A stretch of 42,455 bases of DNA from Chlorobiota bacterium (lineage in GTDB: Bacteria; Bacteroidota; Bacteroidia; Bacteroidales; JAADGE01), in assembly GCA_013153865.1 (NCBI GenBank), contig JAADDR010000068.1, forward strand, positions 1 through 42,455. Reading direction: 5' to 3'. The translations under genes were made by a program, and so were the position numbers. The stretch's first letter is position 1, and each line of letters begins with the position of its first letter. Shown one piece after another: positions 35,235 to 42,455 of this stretch. The notes below the pieces were generated by a model that ran no database searches, was not told the origin of the DNA, and was given only the letters and a program-made list of their open reading frames with translations.

Positions 35235-35981
35235 ATGAAAACTTTAAAATTTTTTATTCCTTTTATGTTGATATTTACGTTACACGGATGTATTATCGAC
35301 AGTACTCCGGATTATCCGGAAGTTGATGCCTGTTTTACCGTGTCAGGAAGCACGCATTACATAAACGAACCGGTTTATTTTATTAATTGTTCGCAAGATG
35401 CTGTTTCCTATGAATGGAACTTCGGCGACGGATTTTCTTCCAATCAAAGAAATCCTTCTCATACTTATACACAAACCGGAACTTACCAAGTTACCATGAC
35501 GGCATACGGTTACGATACTTATGAAACTTTTACCGATGCCGTTACCGTAAGCGGTTCTACGGATTTGGCAATACTTGTTATGTATGCCGGAACCGAAGAC
35601 CCTGTTTCTAATTGCGAAGTTCAACTTTATTCCGATTATACGGATTGGGAAAATCTTACCAATCCGGTAAGCGATATAATAACCACCGGAACCAATGGCA
35701 GTGTCGTCTTTCAAGGGTTGGAACCTGTAGAATATTATGTTGATGCATACAGAGGTGTCAGCGATACTTCATATTATTCTAACTTTTTACAACCCGAAGA
35801 ATATTTTCGAACAGGCATATTAGAAGAAAATAAAATAAATTTTTTTAAGGTTTATGTAGAACTTTTGTATAATACCGGGAAACGTGCGAGCGGAAGAAAA
35901 AATGCGGTTGTAAAAAAAATCGAATTATCGTCAAAAGAAGAATATGCAAGAATTATAAAAGCATTTGAGGAAAAGAAATAG
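35235..35981 (+). CDS. Lipoprotein with PKD domain
   Basis: A 248-residue protein with a lipoprotein signal ending LHGC (Cys19). It has one PKD domain (about 30-108) with the signature YEWNFGDGFSSNQRNPSHTYTQTGTYQVTMTA, then a second beta-rich region (about 112-215: DLAILVMYAGTEDPVSNCEVQLYSD, TTGTNGSVVFQGLEPVEYYVDAYRG) like a carboxypeptidase-regulatory fold. The C-terminus is basic and helical (VKKIELSSKEEYARIIKAFEEKK). PKD modules mediate binding to sugars or proteins on the surface. It is the last gene before a terminator. Confidence 0.83.
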   Translation: MKTLKFFIPFMLIFTLHGCIIDSTPDYPEVDACFTVSGSTHYINEPVYFINCSQDAVSYEWNFGDGFSSNQRNPSHTYTQTGTYQVTMTAYGYDTYETFTDAVTVSGSTDLAILVMYAGTEDPVSNCEVQLYSDYTDWENLTNPVSDIITTGTNGSVVFQGLEPVEYYVDAYRGVSDTSYYSNFLQPEEYFRTGILEENKINFFKVYVELLYNTGKRASGRKNAVVKKIELSSKEEYARIIKAFEEKK

Positions 35982-36008
35982 ATGTATTATTTTATTTGTT
36001 AAAGATTG

Positions 36009-36035
36009 AGGCATCGTTTACCGGTGCCTTTTTTT
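36009..36035 (+). terminator. Rho-independent terminator after the PKD lipoprotein gene
   Basis: An 8-bp stem (AGGCATCG with CGGTGCCT, one G-U pair) and a 5-base loop are followed by six T. It lies 28 bases after the stop codon and ends the rlmB-lipoprotein run. Confidence 0.82.
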
Positions 36036-36139
36036 AAAGTTTATTAACCGTCGGTTTTATACCGGATAAATTTTAATGAAGAAATCGTAAGCTTTTTACA
36101 TTCAACTTTATAATTTACAACTCGGAAAACTCGGTGAAA

Positions 36140-36170
36140 TTTTCGGGTTAATTATTTAATTTTATTTTTG
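36140..36170 (+). promoter_or_regulatory. Probable promoter of the dsbD-like gene
   Basis: The -7 box TATTTTTG (36163-36170) is preceded at 19 bases by TTTT, three of four bases of the -33 element. The leader to the ATG at 36238 would be about 60 bases. Confidence 0.5.
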
Positions 36171-36237
36171 CAACCGATTTTAATCTTTTTATCAAAGATT
36201 TAATTAATTGTTGTTATTATATTAACGAAAAGTAATC

Positions 36238-38385
36238 ATGAAAAAAATAAGCGGATTTTTTATATTGTTGAATTTAATTTTTGTTTTCGGCGCTAATGCT
36301 CAAATTGTTCAGCCGGTAAAGTGGAAATTTTACGTAAAAAATATTTCCGCCGACGAAGTTAAACTTGTTGCACATGCAAAAATTGACGAAAAATGGCATT
36401 TATACGGTCAGTATTCCGAACCTGCCGGAGGCATACCCGCCGAATTTACATTCGAATCAAGCGATAAATACAAAAAAATCGGAAAAGTAACCGAATGGCC
36501 TGCTCCTCATAAATCTTACGACGATATTATGCAGGCAAATATTCAGACTTTTGAAAAAGAAGTTTATTTTACTCAAAAAATAAAAGTTTTATCCGATAAA
36601 GATTTTACCGTAAAAGTAACTTTCTCCGGACAAGCATGCACGGAAGAAGGTATGTGTATCCCTCTTTCGGAGGATATCGAATTTAAAGTTCCCGGGTTAA
36701 GTTCTTTGGCAAAACAATTTACTCCGGTCAATAAAGACGAAAACAAACCGGAAGAAGACGTAAAATCTGTTGCGGATACAAGTAAAGATGTTGATGCCGT
36801 TAAAGAAAATGATACTTCAATTGTTGAAACAAGCGAGAAAGATACCGTAAAGACCGATACCGCTTCCGTCGAAACAGCCGACAAAACCGAAATAAATTCC
36901 GCTGCCGACAAAGGCGGTTTGTGGGGTTTGTTTATAGCCGCAATAATTGCCGGATTGGCGGCAATACTTACCCCTTGCGTATTTCCGATGATACCCATGA
37001 CGGTTTCGTTTTTTATGCACGAAGAAAAATCAAAAGCAAAAAGTCGTGCAGAAGCATTGTTTTTTTCTTTTTCCATAGTACTTATTTATACGGTTATAGG
37101 AACTCTCGTTGCCGTTACTCTCGGTCCGGAATTTGCAAATTGGCTCAGCACTCATTGGATACCCAATATTATTTTCTTTTTGGTATTTATGATATTTGCG
37201 GCATCGTTTTTCGGTATGTTTGAAATAGTTTTGCCTAATTGGATGGTCGCAAAGTCGGAAAAACAAGTCGAGAAAGGCGGTTGGGCGGCACCTTTCTTTA
37301 TGGCATTTTCTTTGGTGGTAATATCTTTTTCTTGTACCGGACCGCTTGTCGGAACTGTTTTGGTAGAGTCTGCCGGCGGTAACGTATTACGACCGATTAT
37401 AGGTATGCTCGGTTTCGGATTGGCATTTGCCGTTCCGTTCGGGATATTCGCCTTCTTCCCGCATCTTATGAACAAAATGCCTCAATCCGGCGGTTGGCTT
37501 AATTCAGTTAAAGTGGTACTCGGATTTATAGAACTTGCTCTCGGGCTTAAATTTTTAAGCATCGCCGACTTAACTTATCACTGGGGATTGCTTAATCGCG
37601 AAATATATCTTGCTTTATGGATTACCATATTTACCCTTATGGGATTTTATCTGCTCGGAAAAATCAAATTTGCTCACGACAGTGATTTGCCGTATTTAAA
37701 AGTTCCGCGGTTGATATTCGCCATACTTACGTTCGCTTTTGTCGTTTATATGATACCGGGTATGTTCGGAGCACCGCTTAAAATTTTGTCCGGTTATTTG
37801 CCGCCCATGAGTACTCACGAATTTGACATGGCAAAAGTTATAAGAGTAAATTCAGGCGGAAATAAAGCAATACAACAATTCGAAGAAACGGCAAACAACT
37901 GCTTTACGCCTAAATATGCGGACATACACGAAATGCCTCACGGTCTTAACGGATATTTCGATTACGACCAGGCATTGGCTTGTGCCAAAGAACAAAACAA
38001 ACCTCTTATGCTCGACTTTACCGGATATGCTTGCGTAAATTGCCGTAAAATGGAAGATAACGTTTGGGGAACCGACCAAGTTCTGCCTCTGCTTAAAAAC
38101 GAATATGTTATAGCATCTTTATATGTAGATGACAGAACGGAATTGGACGAAAAAGACCGGATAACATCGTCTTACGACGGTAAAATAAAGAAAACGCTCG
38201 GAGAAAAATATGCCGATATGCAAATATCGCGTTTCGGGATGAATGCTCAACCGGCATACATAATTTTGGATTACGACGGAGAAGTGCTTATGAAAAATCC
38301 TTATTTCTACAATCCCGACCCGGAAGCTTTTTCAGAGTTTTTAAAAGAAGGTTTGAAAAAATTTAAAGAAAAACATAAAAAATAA
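36238..38385 (+). CDS. dsbD: DsbD-type thiol:disulfide interchange protein
   Basis: A 715-residue inner-membrane protein that carries electrons from cytosolic thioredoxin to periplasmic disulfide partners. It has a signal peptide (1-22), an N-terminal DsbD-alpha domain (about 25-155) with Cys134 and Cys140 in QACTEEGMC, and an Asp/Glu/Lys/Thr-rich linker (160-225). An eight-helix domain (about 228-515) follows, with the redox pair in TPCVFPMIP (Cys247) and SCTGPL (Cys366). The C-terminal thioredoxin-like domain has GYACVNC (Cys599 and Cys602). All six redox cysteines are present. It probably serves disulfide repair of the many exported proteins or cytochrome c maturation. It has its own promoter region and a hairpin downstream. 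Confidence 0.94.
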   Translation: MKKISGFFILLNLIFVFGANAQIVQPVKWKFYVKNISADEVKLVAHAKIDEKWHLYGQYSEPAGGIPAEFTFESSDKYKKIGKVTEWPAPHKSYDDIMQANIQTFEKEVYFTQKIKVLSDKDFTVKVTFSGQACTEEGMCIPLSEDIEFKVPGLSSLAKQFTPVNKDENKPEEDVKSVADTSKDVDAVKENDTSIVETSEKDTVKTDTASVETADKTEINSAADKGGLWGLFIAAIIAGLAAILTPCVFPMIPMTVSFFMHEEKSKAKSRAEALFFSFSIVLIYTVIGTLVAVTLGPEFANWLSTHWIPNIIFFLVFMIFAASFFGMFEIVLPNWMVAKSEKQVEKGGWAAPFFMAFSLVVISFSCTGPLVGTVLVESAGGNVLRPIIGMLGFGLAFAVPFGIFAFFPHLMNKMPQSGGWLNSVKVVLGFIELALGLKFLSIADLTYHWGLLNREIYLALWITIFTLMGFYLLGKIKFAHDSDLPYLKVPRLIFAILTFAFVVYMIPGMFGAPLKILSGYLPPMSTHEFDMAKVIRVNSGGNKAIQQFEETANNCFTPKYADIHEMPHGLNGYFDYDQALACAKEQNKPLMLDFTGYACVNCRKMEDNVWGTDQVLPLLKNEYVIASLYVDDRTELDEKDRITSSYDGKIKKTLGEKYADMQISRFGMNAQPAYIILDYDGEVLMKNPYFYNPDPEAFSEFLKEGLKKFKEKHKK

Positions 38386-38407
38386 AGGTTACGACATTAT
38401 ATGTTTT

Positions 38408-38442
38408 ATTCATCGGATGAGTTTTAAACTCGTCCGATGAAT
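38408..38442. terminator. Long hairpin between convergent genes, probable bidirectional terminator
   Basis: A 14-bp stem (ATTCATCGGATGAG with CTCGTCCGATGAAT, one G-U pair) surrounds a 7-base loop. U-runs on both sides are short (TTTT), so it may work with Rho or act as a 3' stabiliser. It separates dsbD from the convergent thioesterase gene. Confidence 0.7.
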
Positions 38443-38454
38443 GTTTTATTTAAG

Positions 38455-38862
38455 TTATTCGAAATATGCTTTAATCTTATCCGTAAGCTCTTTCGGAGCA
38501 ACGGTCGGTTTTACCGTTTTCATGTCAACAAATACAAGAACTGTACTGCCTTTATTTATAAGTTCTTTTTTTTCGTTGAATACTTCGTATTCAAATTCCA
38601 TACGAGTTGAAGGCATTTTTTTTACGAAAACCTTTACGGTAAGTTCGTCGTCGTAGTAAGCAGGACGTATATATTTTACGTTCAGAGATAAAACAGGCAT
38701 CATTATTCCGTTTTCTTCCATTGTTTTATACGACCAGCCGATTTTTTTTATCATGTCGGTTCTTGCAACTTCGTAATAAAGCGGATAATTTCCGTAATAA
38801 ACATATCCCATTTGGTCGGTTTCGCCGTAACGCACGCGTATTTTTGTTTCCGATGTCAGCAT
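38455..38862 (-). CDS. Hotdog-fold acyl-CoA thioesterase (YbgC/FadM family)
   Basis: A 135-residue cytosolic protein with the 4-hydroxybenzoyl-CoA thioesterase type opening: IRVRYGETDQMGYVYYGNYPLYYEVARTDMI (8-38), including the catalytic Asp16 and the helix with Tyr/Glu. The pattern VKYIRPAYYDDELTVKVFVKKMPSTRMEFEYEVFN completes the hotdog fold. It hydrolyses the thioester of short or medium acyl-CoAs or acyl-ACP; the exact substrate is unknown. It is a single gene, convergent with dsbD. Confidence 0.9.
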   Translation of the reverse strand: MLTSETKIRVRYGETDQMGYVYYGNYPLYYEVARTDMIKKIGWSYKTMEENGIMMPVLSLNVKYIRPAYYDDELTVKVFVKKMPSTRMEFEYEVFNEKKELINKGSTVLVFVDMKTVKPTVAPKELTDKIKAYFE

Positions 38863-38867
38863 ATTTC

Positions 38868-38915
38868 AGTTAAAAGTTTTTAGTTAAAAGTTGAAAGTTT
38901 GTAAAGTTGAAAGTT
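38868..38915 (+). repeat. Short direct repeats of the type AGTT(A/G)AAAGTT
   Basis: Four copies of an 11-base unit: AGTTAAAAGTT at 38868-38878 and 38882-38892, AGTTGAAAGTT at 38889-38899 and 38905-38915. They start 6 bases before the thioesterase start codon on the opposite strand, in the thioesterase-surE intergenic region. They may be a decayed tandem array or a regulator site. Confidence 0.7.
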
Positions 38916-38941
38916 CTCGTAACAGAAAAATAAAATATCAA

Positions 38942-38977
38942 AATCTCCTTCAATCTCCTTCAATCTTCCTCAATCTC
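38942..38977 (+). repeat. 10-bp tandem repeat (AATCTCCTTC)
   Basis: Two perfect copies of AATCTCCTTC are followed by a variant AATCTTCCTC and a partial AATCTC, with period 10. Together with the repeats at 38868-38915 it fills most of the intergenic region ahead of surE. Confidence 0.8.
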
Positions 38978-39021
38978 AAAAAAGAAATTAATAATTTATA
39001 ATTCATAACTCATAATTAATT

Positions 39022-39029
39022 TATCTTTG
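39022..39029 (+). promoter_or_regulatory. -7 promoter box of surE
   Basis: TATCTTTG matches TAnnTTTG and ends 26 bases before the surE ATG. The upstream region lacks a TTTG at the right distance and is an imperfect AT-rich palindrome (AATTAATAATTTATAATT...). Confidence 0.5.
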
Positions 39030-39055
39030 CGGCAAAACTAACAAAAAATAAAAGA

Positions 39056-39841
39056 ATGGCGGAAAAAAGACCGTATATATTGGTAACTAATGACGACGGA
39101 ATAGGAATAAAAGGTTTAAGACTATTAATAGAATCGGCAAAAAAGTTCGGAGATGTTTTGGTTGTTGCTCCGGATTCGGCACAATCGGCAAAATCTCATT
39201 CCATAACGCAAGCACTTCCGATACGAATAAATAAAATTACCGAAAACGATAATTATGCCGAGTACTCCGTTTCCGGAACTCCGGTAGATTGCGTTAAACT
39301 TGCATTGTATGAGATTTCGCCCGGCAGAAAACCCGACTTGGTTCTTGCAGGCATTAATCACGGTTCTAATACTTCCGCAAGTGTTTTGTATTCCGGAACA
39401 ATGGCAGCGGCAATAGAAGGTGCCATGCACGACATAAAATCAGTCGGTTTTTCGGTCGATAACCACAGTATAGAAGCCGATTTCGAAGATGCGGTACCTT
39501 ACGTAGAAAAAATTATTGCCGAACTTATCGAAAAAGATTTGCCCGAAGGTGTTTGTTTAAACGTAAATTTTCCGGATGTTACCGAAGTTAAAATCAAAGG
39601 CATTAAAACCGTAAAAGCCGCAAACGGGGTGTGGGGCGAAAAATTCGTAAAAGCAAACGACCCCCACAAACGAAATTTTGTTTGGATAACAGGTACGCTT
39701 ACCAATAAAGAAGAAGGAAAACCGGATAACGATATTTATCTCGTAGAGCATGGATATGCAACCGTAACACCGATAAAACTCGAATTTAATTATTTACCTT
39801 TTCTTAACGAACTTTCCGAATGGGATTTTAATATTTCGTAA
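39056..39841 (+). CDS. surE: 5'/3'-nucleotidase SurE
   Basis: A metal-dependent phosphatase acting on nucleoside monophosphates. The 261-residue protein has the N-terminal TNDDGIGIKGL (11-21; Asp13 and Asp14 metal ligands), VVAPDSAQSAKSHSIT with the conserved Ser region, YSVSGTPVDCVKLAL, and DLVLAGINHGSNTSASVLYSGTMAAAIEGA with the metal-binding Asn. All active-site groups are present. It is a single gene after a repeat-rich intergenic region, and a hairpin terminator follows. Confidence 0.96.
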   Translation: MAEKRPYILVTNDDGIGIKGLRLLIESAKKFGDVLVVAPDSAQSAKSHSITQALPIRINKITENDNYAEYSVSGTPVDCVKLALYEISPGRKPDLVLAGINHGSNTSASVLYSGTMAAAIEGAMHDIKSVGFSVDNHSIEADFEDAVPYVEKIIAELIEKDLPEGVCLNVNFPDVTEVKIKGIKTVKAANGVWGEKFVKANDPHKRNFVWITGTLTNKEEGKPDNDIYLVEHGYATVTPIKLEFNYLPFLNELSEWDFNIS

Positions 39842-39872
39842 AGTTTCTTTTTAAAATAGTGATTTTTACCGT

Positions 39873-39901
39873 AAAGTTCCTATTATCAATAGAAACTTTT
39901 T
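39873..39901 (+). terminator. Probable Rho-independent terminator after surE
   Basis: A 12-bp stem with one mismatch (AAAGTTCCTATT with AATAGAAACTTT) and a 3-base loop ends in five T. The stem is A/T-rich and so of moderate strength. Confidence 0.5.
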
Positions 39902-39974
39902 GTGTATTTCATGTATTAGTAATAGTAAATAATCAATTTTATTTCTTTTATGAATGTAAATATTATTGTAAAAA

Positions 39975-40006
39975 TTTGCATTCTAAACAAAAACTTTATA
40001 GCTTTG
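39975..40006 (+). promoter_or_regulatory. Promoter of the AAA/DUF4143 ATPase gene
   Basis: TTTG (39975-39978), a 20-base spacer and TAGCTTTG (39999-40006) match both Bacteroidota elements fully. The -7 box ends 16 bases before the ATG at 40023, so the leader is short (about 9 bases). Confidence 0.8.
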
Positions 40007-40022
40007 TGTTTTCTAATCTTTT

Positions 40023-41285
40023 ATGGTAGCAAAAGAAATAATAAAAGAAGTTATATTTGACCAGAAAGAGCTTTATTCAAAAAAGAAATCATTTTACAGA
40101 GTCAAACTAAATGAAGTTCCGGATGATGACGAGATAACCGTTATTTCCGGAATAAGAAGATGCGGAAAATCAACTCTGCTTAATCAAATACGATTTCAAT
40201 CAAAAGAAAAAGATTATTTCATAAACTTTGACGACGACAGATTAATACGTTTTGAAGTTGAAGATTTTCAAATTTTGTATGAACTGTTTATAGAACTTTT
40301 CGGCAAGCAAAAAACATTTTACTTCGATGAAATTCAGAATATACAGGGATGGGAACGCTTTGTAAGGCGTTTGCACGACTACGGAAACAAAGTATATATT
40401 ACAGGTTCGAATGCTTATATGTTAAGCAGGGAACTCGGAACTCATCTTACCGGCAGATATTATCATATAGAATTATATCCTTTTTCGTTTTATGAAACAT
40501 TAAAATCAAAAAAGATTAATCCCTCGGAAGATATGTTTTATTCAACCGAAGGAAAAGCAAAACTTATGAAATATTATCTGGAATATCAAAAAAACGGCGG
40601 TTTTCCGGCATATATTCAAAATAAAAATAAAGATTATCTGAAATCTCTTTACGAAAGCATAATTTACAGAGATGTATTGGTAAAAAACAAACTTACGGGC
40701 GAAAAACAGATATTGGAACTTGTTCATTATCTCGTAAGTAATGTTTCAGCTTTAATTTCTTATAACGGCTTAACAAAAGTTATAGGCGTAAAAAATGCGA
40801 CAACGGTAAAAGAATACCTTCATTTTTTACAAAATACTTATTTGATTTTTTTGGTAAATAAATTCGACTATTCTTTAAAAAAACAAATACAAAATCCGAA
40901 AAAAGTATATTTTATAGATAATGCGCTTGCCGACGTAATCGGATTTTATTTTACCGAAAACAAAGGTCATGTATTGGAAAATACGGTTTTTATAGAGCTG
41001 AAAAGACGTGCAAAAGAAGTTTTTTATCACAGAAACAAAAAAGAATGCGATTTTATAATAACCGAAAAAAGAAAAGTTGTTCAAGCCGTGCAGGTTGCGG
41101 TAAGTTTGTTTGACGAAGATACTGAAAAACGCGAAATAGAAGGACTTTACGAAGCAATGGAAATGTTTGATTTAAGCGAAGGGTTGATAATTACCGAAGA
41201 CGAGCGAAGAACTGTCGAATACAAAGGAAAAAAAATAAAAATAATTCCCGTTTGGGAATGGATGTTAAGAAATGAAGAGTATTAA
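40023..41285 (+). CDS. AAA-family ATPase with DUF4143 C-terminal domain
   Basis: A 420-residue protein of the widespread AAA_14/DUF4143 group. The P-loop is GIRRCGKST (43-51), the Walker B-type stretch is FYFDEIQ (99-105), and the sensor region is VYITGSNAYMLSRELGTHLTGRY. The C-terminal half (about 200-400) is DUF4143, which has a PD-(D/E)xK-like fold: ENTVFIELKRR, ECDFII and QAVQV. The Lys of the nuclease motif is absent, so cleavage is unlikely. The cellular role of these ATPases is poorly known, and they are often sporadically distributed. It has its own good promoter, and its last 14 bases overlap the next glycosyltransferase gene. Confidence 0.88.
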   Translation: MVAKEIIKEVIFDQKELYSKKKSFYRVKLNEVPDDDEITVISGIRRCGKSTLLNQIRFQSKEKDYFINFDDDRLIRFEVEDFQILYELFIELFGKQKTFYFDEIQNIQGWERFVRRLHDYGNKVYITGSNAYMLSRELGTHLTGRYYHIELYPFSFYETLKSKKINPSEDMFYSTEGKAKLMKYYLEYQKNGGFPAYIQNKNKDYLKSLYESIIYRDVLVKNKLTGEKQILELVHYLVSNVSALISYNGLTKVIGVKNATTVKEYLHFLQNTYLIFLVNKFDYSLKKQIQNPKKVYFIDNALADVIGFYFTENKGHVLENTVFIELKRRAKEVFYHRNKKECDFIITEKRKVVQAVQVAVSLFDEDTEKREIEGLYEAMEMFDLSEGLIITEDERRTVEYKGKKIKIIPVWEWMLRNEEY

Positions 41286-42393
41286 AAAACAAAAAATAAT
41301 AATATCGGTAACCAACGACCTGGTTACCGATAAACGAGTGCATGAAACGGCGGTTTCTTTAATAAAATTCGGATATGAAGTTTTGCTTGTCGGAAGAAAA
41401 CTAAAAAACAGTTTGCCCGTAAACAGAGATTATAAAACAAAACGCTTCAACCTGCCGTTTAATAAGGGTTTTTTGTTTTATGCATGTTATAACATACGCT
41501 TATTTTTGTTTTTGATTTTTGCAAAAGCCGATATTTTTTTAGCGAACGATTTAGATACTTTGCCCGCAAATTTTCTTGCTTCGAAAATCAGAAAAAAAAA
41601 ACTCGTTTACGACAGCCACGAATATTTTACCGAAGTTCCGGAACTCGTAAACCGACCGCGAGTAAAACGCATCTGGGAAAAAATCGAAGAATTTATACTC
41701 CCGAAGATAAAACATTCATATACCGTATGTAACTCAATAGCAGATATATATAATAAAAAATACGGTATCGACATGAAAGTTGTTCGCAATATTCCGGTAT
41801 GCGAATTTGTGAAAAAACAAACTGTTTTATCCTTGCCCGAAGAAATAAAAAATCGAAAAATAATTCTTTATCAAGGTGCCGTAAACATCGGCAGAGGAAT
41901 AGAACCGACGATAAAGGCAATGCAGTATGTCGAAAATGCCGTTTTTTTGATTATAGGTAACGGCGATATATTTCGCGACATAAAAAAACTTGTGCAAAAC
42001 TTGAATTTAACGAATAAAGTATTTTTTACCGGAAAAATACCTTTTGCCGATTTGTACGCATATACAAAAAAAGCAGATATAGGAATTTCGCTCGAAGAAA
42101 ATATCGGCTTAAATTATTACTATGCGCTGCCTAATAAATTATTCGACTACATAAGAGCAAACCTGCCTGTTTTGGCTTCACCTTTGCCCGAAATAAAAAA
42201 TATAGTCGAAACATACGACATCGGTTGTTTTATAGAAAATCACAAACCCGAACATATTGCCGAAAAAATAAATTTTATGCTCACTTCTCCCGAAAAAATG
42301 CAAACTTGGAAAGAAAACCTCAAAAAAGCATCGGCGGAACTGTGCCGGGAAAACGAAGAAAAAATTTTGAAAGATATTTTATTAAATTTGTAG
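41272..42393 (+). CDS. Family 4 (GT-B) glycosyltransferase
   Basis: A 373-residue GT-B glycosyltransferase. The N-terminal Rossmann half has ISVTNDLVTDKRVHETAVSL, VLLVGRK and FLANDLDTLPANFLASK, then YDSHEYFTEVPEL. The C-terminal half has ILYQGAVNIGRGIEPTIKAM, FLIIGNGD, VFFTGKIPFADLYAYTKKADIGISLEENIGLNYYYALPNKLFDYI and LASPLPEI, the nucleotide-sugar binding part with the family Glu region. It probably adds a sugar during surface polysaccharide or LPS synthesis. The donor and acceptor are unknown. The ATG lies inside the end of the ATPase gene (14-base overlap), so translation is probably coupled. Confidence 0.9.
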   Translation: MKSIKKQKIIISVTNDLVTDKRVHETAVSLIKFGYEVLLVGRKLKNSLPVNRDYKTKRFNLPFNKGFLFYACYNIRLFLFLIFAKADIFLANDLDTLPANFLASKIRKKKLVYDSHEYFTEVPELVNRPRVKRIWEKIEEFILPKIKHSYTVCNSIADIYNKKYGIDMKVVRNIPVCEFVKKQTVLSLPEEIKNRKIILYQGAVNIGRGIEPTIKAMQYVENAVFLIIGNGDIFRDIKKLVQNLNLTNKVFFTGKIPFADLYAYTKKADIGISLEENIGLNYYYALPNKLFDYIRANLPVLASPLPEIKNIVETYDIGCFIENHKPEHIAEKINFMLTSPEKMQTWKENLKKASAELCRENEEKILKDILLNL

Positions 42394-42416
42394 AAAATAA
42401 ATTTTGGGAGTTCAAA

Positions 42417-42455
42417 ATGGATAGAATAGTTTTTTATTTTATAAACAAAAATATG
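42417..42455 (+). CDS. Possible start of a further gene (13 codons, cut by window edge)
   Basis: An ATG at 42417 opens a frame (MDRIVFYFINKNM) that runs off the window, 23 bases after the glycosyltransferase stop. A GGGAG about 8 bases upstream could serve as a ribosome binding site. The piece is too short to name. Confidence 0.35.
   Translation, partial: MDRIVFYFINKNM

Noticed and set aside
38942-38977. Tandem repeats considered as a CRISPR array
   Set aside because: Units are 10 bases with no spacers and no cas genes are near.
1-42455. rRNA, tRNA, riboswitch, transposase or phage genes
   Set aside because: None recognised by eye in any intergenic region; a covariance-model search would settle small RNA genes.

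Overview
The window comes from an AT-rich member of the Bacteroidota, most likely a Bacteroidales-type lineage. Four observations support this. The str, S10, spc and alpha ribosomal clusters are fused into one run with fusA directly followed by rpsJ. Promoters match the phylum-specific pattern TTTG-N19-21-TAnnTTTG, and Shine-Dalgarno sequences are nearly absent. Three secreted proteins end in type IX secretion (T9SS) sorting domains. L17 carries the long acidic tail usual in this phylum. No rRNA, tRNA, CRISPR array, transposase or prophage gene was seen, and no gene-free stretch exceeds 300 bases.

Layout. 1-2.2 kb: the 3' part of a membrane-anchored CHAT-domain (caspase-like) protein, convergent with an LptF/LptG-family permease. 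2.3-4.5 kb: a paralogue of elongation factor G (EF-G2), transcribed leftward. 4.5-4.8 kb: a divergent control region with two good back-to-back promoters. 4.77-21.7 kb: a 32-gene superoperon, rpsL-rpsG-fusA-rpsJ-rplC-D-W-B-rpsS-rplV-rpsC-rplP-rpmC-rpsQ-rplN-X-E-rpsN-H-rplF-R-rpsE-rpmD-rplO-secY-infA-rpmJ-rpsM-K-D-rpoA-rplQ, with one evident promoter and one evident terminator. It encodes ribosomal proteins, EF-G, IF-1, the SecY translocon and the RNA polymerase alpha subunit.

21.8-32.4 kb: three T9SS cargo proteins (a tandem-domain protein, a beta-helix protein and a predicted secreted nuclease/phosphatase). Between them lie a family 2 glycosyltransferase, a SiaC-family regulatory phosphoprotein, a DUF4388/roadblock-like protein and pyruvate phosphate dikinase. 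32.5-36 kb: lpxB with a small membrane protein on the minus strand, then rlmB, a chagasin-like protease-inhibitor lipoprotein and a PKD lipoprotein on the plus strand. 36.2-42.4 kb: a DsbD-type thiol-disulfide transporter, a hotdog thioesterase, surE, an AAA/DUF4143 ATPase overlapping a family 4 glycosyltransferase, and the first codons of a possible further gene.

Most of the window is housekeeping. The most interesting signal is the pair of EF-G genes on either side of the divergent promoter region. EF-G2 keeps a canonical domain IV tip but has lost the catalytic His and the NKxD guanine-specificity motif of its G domain. The main EF-G has an intact G domain but has lost the conserved Gln and His at the tip of domain IV, with Lys at the His position. 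This reciprocal pattern suggests that the two factors may have split the work of translocation.
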